Below are positions 16,100-23,852 of a stretch of DNA of 37,710 nt, piece after piece. Position 1 is the first letter of the stretch; each line of letters begins with the position of its first letter. Origin of the DNA: Phycisphaerales bacterium (GTDB taxonomy: Bacteria > Planctomycetota > Phycisphaerae > SM23-33 > FEN-1343); NCBI GenBank assembly GCA_003171335.1, contig PMYD01000045.1, positions 1 through 37,710 of the forward strand, in the 5' to 3' direction. The translations under genes were made by a program, and so were the position numbers. Under the pieces are notes generated by a model. That model saw nothing but the letters and a program-made list of their open reading frames with translations. It did no database searches and had not been told where the DNA came from.

Positions 16100-16319
16100 A
16101 TCACAGCTCTATCGCGGCTTTGCCGGCGGGCGGTTCCGTAACCGCCTCCGACTGGCCGGGAAGAAAAAGTTTATCAAGTTGGCCGCCTTCAACCAAGTCT
16201 TCAGGTTGCCCCGAACCATCATATTCAGGCCTGTCGCTCGATGGGTGAATCATACGCACCGGCTGGACCAGGCCGGCGCTCGAGCGGAGCAGTCCAACCG
16301 CGTGATTTTAAGGATTAAG

Positions 16320-16332
16320 AGCCAGGCTGGCT
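16320..16332. promoter_or_regulatory. Possible operator palindrome
   Basis: Perfect 6-bp arms AGCCAG and CTGGCT flank one base, ending 10 nt upstream of the -35 box at 16343. The position suits an activator or repressor site, but nothing identifies the protein and a 13-bp palindrome can occur by chance. Confidence 0.3.
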
Positions 16333-16342
16333 TCTTTCATCT

Positions 16343-16370
16343 TTGACGCCGCGACGGGTGAGTTTATAAT
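16343..16370 (+). promoter_or_regulatory. Promoter of the 147-residue orphan gene
   Basis: TTGACG (16343-16348), a 16-nt spacer and a perfect TATAAT (16365-16370). Expected start is near 16377, giving a leader of about 48 nt to the ATG at 16425. Confidence 0.7.
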
Positions 16371-16424
16371 CGGCAAGGTCAGGATTCATGTCTGCAAACG
16401 TCGGCACCGGAAGGAGTACAGGCC

Positions 16425-16868
16425 ATGACGGATGAACAGGCCGAGCAGGAACTGCCGGAAATTGATCCCACCAAGCTGGACACCTTTGAAGAGGCCTCGC
16501 CCGAACTGGTTGAGATCAAGCCGGATGAGGAGCCGCCCGCGCCGCCGGCCGAGCAGACCGTTGCGCTGATCGAGGACATGCCGGCCGTCGCCGAGGACGG
16601 CAAGTCCAAGATCCGCCAGGCCGGGGCCAGCCTGGGCGTGCACGAAAAGGCTGCGTATCGCCGCGCCCTGAATGTCACGGGCGCCGGCGCGACGCGGTGC
16701 CGGATTTTCACTGCCAAGATTGCTCCTGCGCCCATGGATTACATGCAGAAGTCCATCAACGACTGGCTCGACCAGGAAGATCTGGAAGTCAAATTCGTCA
16801 GCCAGGTCGTGGGCGTGCTGGAAGGCAAGCGGTCCGAGCCGAACCTGATCGTGACGATCTGGTACTGA
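16425..16868 (+). CDS. Conserved-looking small cytoplasmic protein of unknown function
   Basis: A 147-residue soluble protein. The ATG has AAGGAG (16411-16416) 8 nt upstream and a good promoter before it. Residues 1-60 are acidic and proline-rich (MTDEQAEQELPEID...PDEEPPAPPAEQ), likely disordered. From about 65 a compact basic domain follows: KAAYRRALNVTGAGATRCRIFTAKI, then MDYMQKSINDWLDQEDLEVKFVSQVVGVLEGKRSEPNLIVTIWY. The ending resembles small planctomycete orphan domains I have seen without an assigned function. There is no signal peptide or membrane helix. The acidic tail plus basic domain might bind a partner or nucleic acid, but this is a guess. It is probably monocistronic, with a weak hairpin downstream. 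Confidence 0.75.
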   Translation: MTDEQAEQELPEIDPTKLDTFEEASPELVEIKPDEEPPAPPAEQTVALIEDMPAVAEDGKSKIRQAGASLGVHEKAAYRRALNVTGAGATRCRIFTAKIAPAPMDYMQKSINDWLDQEDLEVKFVSQVVGVLEGKRSEPNLIVTIWY

Positions 16869-16878
16869 TGGGTCTGGC

Positions 16879-16894
16879 GGGCGGGAAATCGCCC
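16879..16894 (+). terminator. Weak hairpin after the orphan gene
   Basis: GGGCG (16879-16883) and CGCCC (16890-16894) flank a 6-nt loop 10 nt after the stop. No proper T-run follows (CTGTCTG), so termination here is uncertain. Confidence 0.3.
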
Positions 16895-17391
16895 CTGTCT
16901 GTGCAATCCCGTCCCCCAAAGCCATCGTGCGCCGGATGGGGGAAGCGATCGACTGAGCTTTTTCAGCGCCTCGTCCTTGCTCCCAAGATAAATGCGGCAG
17001 GGGTGCGCTACGAACTGCCGGTTCACTCTGCCGGGGGAAAACCGTTTTCTTAGCCGGCAAAGGCGGCACAGTCGTTAAATTCATCTTCTTTTGCCCCATC
17101 AACTTAAGATCGGAAATGGGGGTCTTATGACCTTGCGGAATGGCCCCTGCCGTGTTATGATCAGGCCAATCGGAGTGGACCTTGAGATTTGCCAGGGGCT
17201 CCAAGGCTGGTACAAAAAAGCACGGAGGTGGCTCGAGGTCTCACCGGCGCGATCCTTCATGGACCGTGCCTGTCATTGATCGCGGTGCGAATCAGTGTCG
17301 GTCGCCGCGGGCGGAGGTGTTCTAAGAAGAAGAAACGGGCTACCGGTGTCGCGGGAGAGGCGCTTCACCGGGCCATGCGTCAGACGGCGGA

Positions 17392-17397
17392 TATAAT
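17392..17397 (+). promoter_or_regulatory. Candidate -10 element for the polysaccharide operon
   Basis: A perfect TATAAT lies 54 nt before the GTG start of the wecA-like gene. No good -35 is found at 16-18 nt; the nearest, TTCACC at 17364-17369, gives a 22-nt spacer. If real, the promoter may need an activator. Confidence 0.35.
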
Positions 17398-17451
17398 GAG
17401 GACGCCGGCACCGCGATGTTTGCGGGGCTATATGTGAGGGCGGACTAAAAG

Positions 17452-19044
17452 GTGGTAACTTACACGTATCTGGGTGTTTTCTTCGGCGCCGGGTTGGTCG
17501 TGCAACTGACCACGCCCCTGGTGGCGCGCGTGGCCCGGGCCTTTAACATCATCGATCAACCGGCCGCACGCAAGGTGCACCGCGCGCCGGTGCCGCGAAT
17601 TGGCGGCGTGGCGATTGTCCTGGGCACCATCCTGGCCACGTTGCCGGTACTATTGATGGACAATCCGGTCGGCCAGGCATTCCGCCGGCTCAACGAGGGC
17701 TCCAACCAGGTGGTGGCGCTGCTGGGCGCGGCCCTGGTGGTGTTCCTGGTGGGGCTGCTGGATGATGTGCGGAGCATTCCGGCCAAGCTCCGCCTGGTGG
17801 TGCTGGTGGCGGCCTCGCTGGTGCTGTGTTCGTCTGGGGCGCGAATCGAATCCATCACGCTGAGCGGCAACGTGATGATCCAGTTGGGCTGGTTGAGCTG
17901 GCCGCTGACCATCCTGTGGATCGTCGCCATCACGGTGGCGATCAACTTCATCGACGGGCTGGACGGCTTGGCCGGCGGCATCGCGGCCATCGTCTGCAGC
18001 GTGCTGGCGGTGCTGGCGTTTTACGGCGGCCACCTGGTCATGGGCGTGCTGATGCTGGCGCTGCTGGGCAGCCTGGTGGGCTTCCTGTTCTTCAACTGGA
18101 ACCCGGCCAAGATCTTCATGGGCGACTGCGGCAGCATGTTCCTGGGGTTCATGATCGGCGGGTCCAGCGTCGTCTGCCAGACCAAGGCGCAGACGCTGGT
18201 CGGCCTGGCCCTGCCGGCGCTGGCCATGGGCGTGCCGCTGTTTGATACCCTGCTGACCTTCATCCGCCGAAGGGTGCTCAACCGGCGCTCCATTTTTGCC
18301 TCCGAGCGCGGGCACATTCATCACCGGCTGCTGGACCTGGGACTGGGCCAGCGCGTCTCCGTGCTGCTGATGTACCTGGTGACGGCCGTCATGGCCGGCA
18401 TCGGCGTGCTGCTGCTGTTCACGCGCAACAACGTGGGTATGCTGGCAGTCATTGGGTGCGGACTGGCGGTGCTGCTGCTGGTGTTCCGCGTGGCGGGGGC
18501 CTCGCGCTTCCGAGAGACGATTGCGGCGCTCCATCGCAACAGCATCATCGCGCACCAGGTGCGCGTGGAACGCGAGCATTTCGAGGATGTGCAGCTCCAG
18601 ATGCTGCGCGCCACCACGTTTGAGGAGTGGTGGCGGACGGTGTGCGAACTGGCATCGCGGATGTGCTTTGAGCGCGTCGCCTTGATCCAGCAGTTGCCCG
18701 ATGGCGACACCACCAACCTGTACGTGTGGCGGCGCACGCAGGAGGAACTGAAGCCGGGCGAGCTGGTCACGATGGCCATTCCCCTCATTGAGGATGCGAT
18801 GGAAGGCGTGTCGGGCATCGAACTGACCATCAGCCGTCAGTGGTCGCTGGAGTGCGTGGGCCGGCGCGTGACGTTGTTCGGGCGTTTGATTGATGAATAC
18901 GGTCTGGCGCGCCGGCAGGCGGCCTTTGCGCCCGCCGGGCGGACGACATTAACCGTCCTGAGCGCCCTGGGGCTTGTCAGCCGCCCAAAGGCCGCCGTCG
19001 GGCCGGTCGTCGGCAAGCGAGCCGCGAGGTCTTCGCAGGCATGA
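17452..19044 (+). CDS. wecA: WecA-type undecaprenyl-phosphate GlcNAc-1-phosphate transferase with C-terminal extension
   Basis: Inner-membrane enzyme of the MraY/WecA/TagO family that transfers a HexNAc-1-phosphate, usually GlcNAc-1-P, from its UDP-sugar to undecaprenyl phosphate, starting a lipid-linked glycan. Family signatures are intact: RKVHRAPVPRIGG (40-52), LLDD with D104-D105, NFIDGLDGLAGG (165-176), GDCGS (224-228) and the HIHH motif (288-291). About ten hydrophobic helices fill residues 1-350. Residues 351-530 are an extra soluble domain (VEREHFEDVQLQML...FEEWWRTVCELASRMCFERVALIQQL) with a GAF-like look, absent from the usual enzyme of about 350 residues. The start is GTG; GAGGG upstream is 11 nt away, so the exact start is less certain. 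It overlaps the next gene by 4 nt (ATGA) and heads the polysaccharide cluster. WbaP-type hexose transfer is excluded by the fold. Confidence 0.92.
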   Translation: MVTYTYLGVFFGAGLVVQLTTPLVARVARAFNIIDQPAARKVHRAPVPRIGGVAIVLGTILATLPVLLMDNPVGQAFRRLNEGSNQVVALLGAALVVFLVGLLDDVRSIPAKLRLVVLVAASLVLCSSGARIESITLSGNVMIQLGWLSWPLTILWIVAITVAINFIDGLDGLAGGIAAIVCSVLAVLAFYGGHLVMGVLMLALLGSLVGFLFFNWNPAKIFMGDCGSMFLGFMIGGSSVVCQTKAQTLVGLALPALAMGVPLFDTLLTFIRRRVLNRRSIFASERGHIHHRLLDLGLGQRVSVLLMYLVTAVMAGIGVLLLFTRNNVGMLAVIGCGLAVLLLVFRVAGASRFRETIAALHRNSIIAHQVRVEREHFEDVQLQMLRATTFEEWWRTVCELASRMCFERVALIQQLPDGDTTNLYVWRRTQEELKPGELVTMAIPLIEDAMEGVSGIELTISRQWSLECVGRRVTLFGRLIDEYGLARRQAAFAPAGRTTLTVLSALGLVSRPKAAVGPVVGKRAARSSQA

Positions 19045-19907
19045 CTTTCATCACGGGCACGGAGGACCGGCTTAGTAGCCACGCGGCCGCCGCGCTGCCG
19101 CCGGTGGTGCGGCTGATGGGCGTCGATGTGACGCCGCTGGCGTCGTATGAGCAGGCGCTGGCCTGCATCGAACGCATCGTCGCCGGCGGGGGGGGGAAAT
19201 CCTTCTGGGCCGCGATCAATCCGCAGAAAATGTACCGCGCCTGGCGGGAACCTGCGCTGCGAGAGGCGCTGGGCAGCGCCGGGGCGGGCATCTGCGATGG
19301 GATCGGCGTGTCCCTGGCGGCGGGCATCCTGCAGGGCCGGTGGCTGCGGCGCATCACTGGCTGCGACCTGTTTACCCGCATCATTCCGTTGGCAGCCCAG
19401 CGAGGCTGGGGGGTCTTTCTTCTGGGCGCCTCCGCACAAGCCAATCAGAAAGCCGCGGAGAATCTCCGACGGCAGTATCCCTCGCTGCGGATTGTCGGGC
19501 GGCGGGATGGATTCTTTGAAGATGACGCCGAGGTGGTGCGGGAAATCAACCAGACCCGGCCGGACCTGCTGTTCGTGGCGATGGGCTCGCCGCGCCAGGA
19601 GTTCTGGATTGCCCGCCACATGGCCAGCATCGATGCACGGTTTTTTATGGGTGTGGGCGGCACCTTTGACGTGGTTGGCGGTCTGGCCCGACGGGCCCCG
19701 CGGCTCTTGCGGGCGGTGGGGCTGGAGTTTTTGTACCAACTGGTCACGCAGCCTAAACGCTGGCAGCGGCAGATCATATACGTGCCCTTCCTGCTGCGCG
19801 TGCTGGGCCGACGCCTGTCGGGCCGGCGCATTGAGGAGTTGCCCAGGCTCAAAATCCCGCGCGCCAAGCGCCTCGCCGACCCGCAGGAGCCGAACGTATC
19901 GAGGTGA
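19041..19907 (+). CDS. wecG: WecG/TagA/CpsF family glycosyltransferase
   Basis: A 288-residue GT26 family enzyme that adds a second sugar, typically N-acetylmannosamine or its uronate, to the lipid-linked GlcNAc made by WecA-type proteins. Seen: AINPQKMYRAWREPALREAL (about 55-75), CDGIGVSLAAG, RITGCDLF, GWGVFLLGASAQANQKAAENLRR (about 118-140), PDLLFVAMGSPRQEFWIARH (about 174-193) and the family C-terminal part GVGGTFDVVGGLARRAPRLLRAVGLEFLYQLVTQPKRWQRQ. Length is slightly above the usual 240-260. The start overlaps the wecA-like stop by 4 nt, so translation is likely coupled. It is a membrane-associated peripheral protein by family. The donor sugar cannot be told from sequence. Confidence 0.92.
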   Translation: MTFITGTEDRLSSHAAAALPPVVRLMGVDVTPLASYEQALACIERIVAGGGGKSFWAAINPQKMYRAWREPALREALGSAGAGICDGIGVSLAAGILQGRWLRRITGCDLFTRIIPLAAQRGWGVFLLGASAQANQKAAENLRRQYPSLRIVGRRDGFFEDDAEVVREINQTRPDLLFVAMGSPRQEFWIARHMASIDARFFMGVGGTFDVVGGLARRAPRLLRAVGLEFLYQLVTQPKRWQRQIIYVPFLLRVLGRRLSGRRIEELPRLKIPRAKRLADPQEPNVSR

Positions 19908-20194
19908 GCGTTATAATTCTTGCAAAGCCGGCAGGACATGCGGCCGCGGTCGCGTTACGCTCGGGGTGGAGATCGCGCGAACCTGGCGGCTTGCCCCATC
20001 GTGAGATGAGAGGAGGCTGCCAACGCAGTCGCCTAGGAGATAAAGTGTTACCGGAGATGCGCCGATGCGGATGATGGTATATTCTCATCGCATGCGAACG
20101 GTTTGCGTTCGCCGATTCCATCAGGCCGGCGGCGTAGTGGCCACAGGCGGGCTCGCAGCCCAAGGCCGGCAGGCAGCCGGCGCGGAGGCAAAGT
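19908..20194 (+). promoter_or_regulatory. Leader of the Wzc gene with hairpin and -10-like element
   Basis: This 287-bp gap has a TATAAT at 19912-19917 just after the wecG stop, without a clear -35. A perfect 7-bp hairpin (GCGAACG 20094-20100, CGTTCGC 20106-20112, loop 5) follows. It could be an internal promoter and regulated leader for the second half of the operon, or merely a long spacer. No small gene is evident. Confidence 0.35.
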
Positions 20195-22573
20195 ATGGCC
20201 AGTGTTGAACAACCCGACGGCAGCGGCCCAGGCGAGGATCGGACGCTGGTGCCGGTGACCCGCCGCCCATCGGACTACGCGCTGACGCCGGCCGGCGGTA
20301 TGCTGCCCATGGCGCGCACGACGGTGCCGACGGCCGGTGTGCACCTGCTGCGGCGCATCGGGCAGCACAAGTGGTTGATCGCCGTGGTGGCGCTGGCCGT
20401 GTGCGTGCCGACCTGGCTGCTGGTGTGGCTGCTGATGAAGCCCCAGTACAAGGCGGAGGGCGAAATTGAAATCCGCCCGGCCATCACGCCCCTGGTGGAC
20501 ATGGGCACCCGCTCGGGCGAAATCCCCTTCTATGACAAATTCCTCAACACGCAGGTCGCGGTCATGCGCGGCCCGGCGGTGCTCAACCGGGTGCTGGATT
20601 CCAACGAGGTGCGCAATACGCGGTGGTACCGGCAGCGGCTGGGGCGCGGGCTGTTGCCGACGGTGGAGTCGCTGCGCGAGATGTTGCTCATCCAGCCGTC
20701 CGGAAGGACGGACCTCATCAACGTGTCGGCGCAGATGGACCATGCCGACGAAGCCGTGGTGCTGGTCAAGGCCGTGCTGGACCAGTACATGGCTTTCGTC
20801 AACGAAAGCGAGAGCCAGGATTCGGCCGAACGCGGCCGCCAGCTCGCCCTGGAGAAGACCAATCTCGATTATGACATTCACGAACGGGAGCGCCAGATCG
20901 ACATCCTGCGCGGGGAATTGGGCACGCCCAACCCCGATGAGCTCGTGGCCGAAAAGCACAAGCGGGTCGACGAGATGCAGGCCCGGGTGGATGAGCTGGC
21001 GCGAACCATCAAGCTGGCGGAATTCGATGTGAACCAGGAGCGCAATCGCCTGGGCCTGCCCAGCCTGGAAGATGCCCCGCTCAGCACCCAGCCGGCCGAG
21101 GATGCCGCCGTCGTGCAGGCGGCCGCCAGCCGTCCTGCCAATTTGCCGGGCGGGGATCCCGCGTCCATTTACGGCGAGGATCTCCAGTGGCGCACCCTCG
21201 AGACCGAAGTCCGCACGAAGCAGCAGGAGTTGGCGATCATGCGGCGAACGCTGGGACCATCCCATCCGGACATCCGGGCGAAGGAGGACCTCATTCGCCT
21301 GGCCCAGGCCAATCTCCAGACGCGGCAGGCGCAGTTGGACCGCGAGCTGGCCGGCGTGGCCACCGGGATCGGGACGGGGTCAAGCCTGTCCCCGCGCGAC
21401 ACCACGGTGGTTGGCAGCCGCTCGAGCCTGGCGCGTGACCTGGAGGTCAAACAGGAAACCCTGCGCCGGCTGCGATACGAGCAGGACCTCCTGAAGCAGG
21501 GCCTGAAGAAAGAAGCGACCAGCAGCACCGACAGCTTCGGCCGGGCCGAGATGCTTCGCACGCAGTTGCGCGAGCTGGCGGGAAAGCAGGAGCTGCAAAA
21601 GAGAATTCACGACACCCTGGAACGCCGGCGCCTCGAAGCGCACGTGCCCGGGGTGATTCGGATTGCCAATGAACCTTTTCTGCCTGATCGCCCCTTGCCG
21701 GATCGGCGGCTGGCCTTGTCTTTTGCGACGATCCTGTTGGGGCTGGGTGTCGGTGTGGGCGTGGCGTTCTTGCGGGTGAAGGTCAACCCGAACATCCAGG
21801 AAGTGGAGGAATTGACGGAATCGGCCCCGGTGCCTTTCCTGGGGCAGTTGCCGCTGGTGCGGGCACGCGATGGGCATGCGCTGCTGGATGACCCGGTGCT
21901 GAACGAGGGCATCCGCATGGTGCGCACGCCGCTGTTGCAGCGGATTGACCGCGCCGTGATCGAGAATCGCCAGGCCGGTTCAGCCCTGGGGAGCGTCGTG
22001 CTGGTCACCAGCGCCGGGCCGGGCGATGGCAAGACGACCGTCACGGCCCTTCTGGCCCGAAGCCTGGCCAATTGCGGCCGCCGGGTGTTGCTGGTCGACG
22101 CCGACCTGAGGAACCCCAGCGTGGCCGGCCTCCTGAATCTGGACAATCAGCGCGGCTTGATGGATGTGCTGGTCGGCCCGGAGCCGCAGCACGATCGGTA
22201 TATCCTGCGCACGGATGTGGAACGGCTCAGCGTGCTGCCGACGGGCAACGTGAACGGCCAGGCGGATCCGGAGCTGATCGCCAACGGGCGGTTCTCCGCC
22301 GCGATCGACCACTGGCGCGAGCATTTCGACGTGGTCCTGCTGGACAGCCCGCCCGTGCTGCCGGTGGCCGATGCCCGTATTCTGGCCTGTGCGGCCGATG
22401 GGGCGATTCTGGTGGTGCGAGCCCATCAGAACCAGCGCGAGGAAGTGATCGAGGCCGTGCGGCACCTGGACGCGGCCGGCGGCAAGCTCTGGGGCACGGT
22501 GTTGATCCGCACGGGCAGCCGGTATTACGGTTATTCCTCGAAGTACACCTACGGCTACGGTGCGAGAGCGTGA
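20195..22573 (+). CDS. wzc: Wzc-type polysaccharide co-polymerase with fused tyrosine autokinase
   Basis: A 792-residue inner-membrane protein that controls chain length and export of a Wzy-made polysaccharide. An N-terminal 45-residue tail precedes TM1 (about 64-84, WLIAVVALAVCVPTWLLVWLL). The long periplasmic part has Wzz-type sequence (EGEIEIRPAITPLV) and coiled coils (about 210-300, 330-390, 410-480). TM2 is about 505-525. The cytoplasmic BY-kinase has Walker A GPGDGKTT (608-615, K613), Walker A' VLLVDAD (631-637) and Walker B VVLLDSPP (713-720). The last 16 residues hold six tyrosines (Y777, 778, 780, 784, 786, 788), the normal autophosphorylation cluster. The ATG has GGAGG (20184-20188) 6 nt upstream. 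The one-piece form is typical of Gram-negative envelopes. The next start is 1 nt past the stop. Confidence 0.93.
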   Translation: MASVEQPDGSGPGEDRTLVPVTRRPSDYALTPAGGMLPMARTTVPTAGVHLLRRIGQHKWLIAVVALAVCVPTWLLVWLLMKPQYKAEGEIEIRPAITPLVDMGTRSGEIPFYDKFLNTQVAVMRGPAVLNRVLDSNEVRNTRWYRQRLGRGLLPTVESLREMLLIQPSGRTDLINVSAQMDHADEAVVLVKAVLDQYMAFVNESESQDSAERGRQLALEKTNLDYDIHERERQIDILRGELGTPNPDELVAEKHKRVDEMQARVDELARTIKLAEFDVNQERNRLGLPSLEDAPLSTQPAEDAAVVQAAASRPANLPGGDPASIYGEDLQWRTLETEVRTKQQELAIMRRTLGPSHPDIRAKEDLIRLAQANLQTRQAQLDRELAGVATGIGTGSSLSPRDTTVVGSRSSLARDLEVKQETLRRLRYEQDLLKQGLKKEATSSTDSFGRAEMLRTQLRELAGKQELQKRIHDTLERRRLEAHVPGVIRIANEPFLPDRPLPDRRLALSFATILLGLGVGVGVAFLRVKVNPNIQEVEELTESAPVPFLGQLPLVRARDGHALLDDPVLNEGIRMVRTPLLQRIDRAVIENRQAGSALGSVVLVTSAGPGDGKTTVTALLARSLANCGRRVLLVDADLRNPSVAGLLNLDNQRGLMDVLVGPEPQHDRYILRTDVERLSVLPTGNVNGQADPELIANGRFSAAIDHWREHFDVVLLDSPPVLPVADARILACAADGAILVVRAHQNQREEVIEAVRHLDAAGGKLWGTVLIRTGSRYYGYSSKYTYGYGARA

Positions 22574-22574
22574 C

Positions 22575-23687
22575 ATGGATACGTGTCTGGAGGGCGCCAC
22601 GGGCGCCGGCCGGTTGATCGAATCGCTGCGCCGCTTGGCGCTGCACGCGCTGCCCAGGATGTACCTGCCGCGGCAGCGGCGGTTTGTCTTTTGCATTCGC
22701 CGCACGCCGGCGGGCGATTTGCCCGAAGGCGTCAGCCGGCGCTACACGGCCATTTCCCTTATCGGCCTGGCCAGCGAGCCGCCCTCTGTGGCTGGAAGTA
22801 TCCTGGCAGGGCAGGATCCAGCGCAGGTGTGCCGCTCGCTGATTGACGAAACGGGGGCGATGACCGACCTGGGCGAAGTCGCCCTGACCCTCTGGGCGGC
22901 CCGGGCGCTGGGGCTGGAGGCAAACAAGGCGGCCCTGGCCCACCTGGAGGAATTGGACCCGGCCAAAGGCCCTTGGCCTACCGTGGAGGTGGCCTGGTCG
23001 CTGGCGGCGCTGTGCTACGGTTCGCTGGGGCTGAGCCAGCCCGCGCTGGCCGAGCGAATTGCCCGGCGGCTGCTCGCCAGCCAGGATGTCGAATCCGATT
23101 TGTTTGCGCATTGGCCGCCGGAGGTTCCGCGCAGCCGGCTGCGCGGCCATGTGCTTTGCTTCGCCGACTTGGTGTATCCGACGCAGGCGCTGTCGCATTA
23201 CTACATCGCCTCGGGGATGGAAGAGGCGCTGATGGCCGCCCGGCGGTGCGCCCGGCGGATGGTGCAGCTCCGGGGGCCGGCGGGCCAGTGGTGGTGGCAT
23301 TACGACGTGCGCACGGGCAATGTGGTGGAACGCTATCCCGTTTACAGCGTTCACCAGGATGGGATGGGCCCGATGGCGCTGCTGGCCCTGAAGCAGGCCG
23401 GCGGCGAAGATTACGCACAGGCGGTGGAACGTTCGCTCTCCTGGATGGAGCGAGCGCCGGAGATCGGCCGCTCGTTGATGGATGAGCAGGCCGGATTGAT
23501 CTGGCGCAAGGTGTGCCGCCGCGAGCCTGGAAAGCTTTCCCGGGGCCTTCAGGCCGCCATCAGCGGGGCGTTTCCATCGCTGCGGATGCCGGGTCTGAAT
23601 TGGCTGTTTCCACCCAAGAACGTGGATTGGGAAAGCCGACCATATCATATGGGCTGGATCCTGCACGCCTTCGGGCCAAAAGCGTAG
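22575..23687 (+). CDS. Unknown polysaccharide-cluster protein, alpha/alpha-toroid-like
   Basis: A 370-residue soluble protein that I cannot assign. I chose the ATG one base after the wzc stop; an in-frame GTG at 22560 overlapping wzc is possible. There is no signal peptide or membrane helix. The sequence is helical with repeated Ala/Leu-rich pairs and aromatic motifs such as GQWWWHYDVRTGNVVERYPVYSVHQDGMGPMALLAL (about 237-272). This resembles the helical-barrel fold of terpenoid cyclases, prenyltransferases and some glycan lyases or epimerases. The C-terminus has NWLFPPKNVDWESRPYHMGWILHAF. Tight coupling to wzc implies a role in making, modifying or regulating the polysaccharide. Possible tasks include epimerisation or lyase activity; none is proven. 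Confidence 0.7.
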   Translation: MDTCLEGATGAGRLIESLRRLALHALPRMYLPRQRRFVFCIRRTPAGDLPEGVSRRYTAISLIGLASEPPSVAGSILAGQDPAQVCRSLIDETGAMTDLGEVALTLWAARALGLEANKAALAHLEELDPAKGPWPTVEVAWSLAALCYGSLGLSQPALAERIARRLLASQDVESDLFAHWPPEVPRSRLRGHVLCFADLVYPTQALSHYYIASGMEEALMAARRCARRMVQLRGPAGQWWWHYDVRTGNVVERYPVYSVHQDGMGPMALLALKQAGGEDYAQAVERSLSWMERAPEIGRSLMDEQAGLIWRKVCRREPGKLSRGLQAAISGAFPSLRMPGLNWLFPPKNVDWESRPYHMGWILHAFGPKA

Positions 23688-23729
23688 GCCAAGGGCGTGC
23701 TCAATGAGCCGAGAAATGTGTTAGCCTGC

Positions 23730-23755
23730 ACCTCCGATTTGTTCCGGAGGTTCTT
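23730..23755 (+). terminator. Hairpin ending sub-block 1 of the polysaccharide cluster
   Basis: ACCTCCG (23730-23736) pairs with CGGAGGT (23745-23751) around an 8-nt loop, followed by TCTTAATTC. It lies 42 nt past the preceding stop. The stem is short and the T-run broken, so it may terminate only partly. Confidence 0.45.
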
Positions 23756-23785
23756 AATTCGAAATCGCCGGCCCGAACCGGTTAG

Positions 23786-23817
23786 CAAGCGACTCCATTC
23801 TTTTTTGGAGTCGCTTG
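23786..23817. promoter_or_regulatory. Strong 12-bp hairpin before sub-block 2
   Basis: Perfect arms CAAGCGACTCCA (23786-23797) and TGGAGTCGCTTG (23806-23817) flank a T-rich 8-nt loop. No T-run follows on either strand, so it is not a standard terminator. It ends 35 nt before the next ATG and could influence translation, processing or mRNA stability of the downstream block. Confidence 0.5.
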
Positions 23818-23852
23818 GCTGATGGACGTTGTTCCTGTGTTGTGCAGATCAA

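Larger units (their letters stand above)
16100..16424. other. Divergent intergenic region
   Basis: This 325-bp gap separates the minus-strand hydrolase from the plus-strand orphan gene. It contains a good plus-strand promoter (16343-16370) and a 13-bp palindrome (AGCCAG, G, CTGGCT; 16320-16332) immediately upstream of it. I could not identify a convincing minus-strand promoter for the hydrolase, and I see no RNA gene. Confidence 0.6.
16869..17451. other. 583-bp non-coding region upstream of the polysaccharide cluster
   Basis: No open frame here has both a start with a ribosome site and protein-like composition. The first 150 nt contain repeated CTGCCG/CGGCAG and GCCGG/CCGGC elements (about 16990-17075) that could fold. 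A perfect TATAAT lies at 17392-17397. The region probably carries the regulatory leader of the downstream operon, but I match it to no known riboswitch. Confidence 0.5.

Noticed and set aside
16059..16346. A 95-codon frame in the divergent intergenic region
   Set aside because: It overlaps the start of the hydrolase gene on the other strand, runs over the promoter palindrome, and has no recognisable protein features.
16990..17075. Cyclic-di-GMP or cobalamin riboswitch upstream of the polysaccharide operon
   Set aside because: The repeated CTGCCG elements can fold, but the conserved core sequences of those classes are not present.
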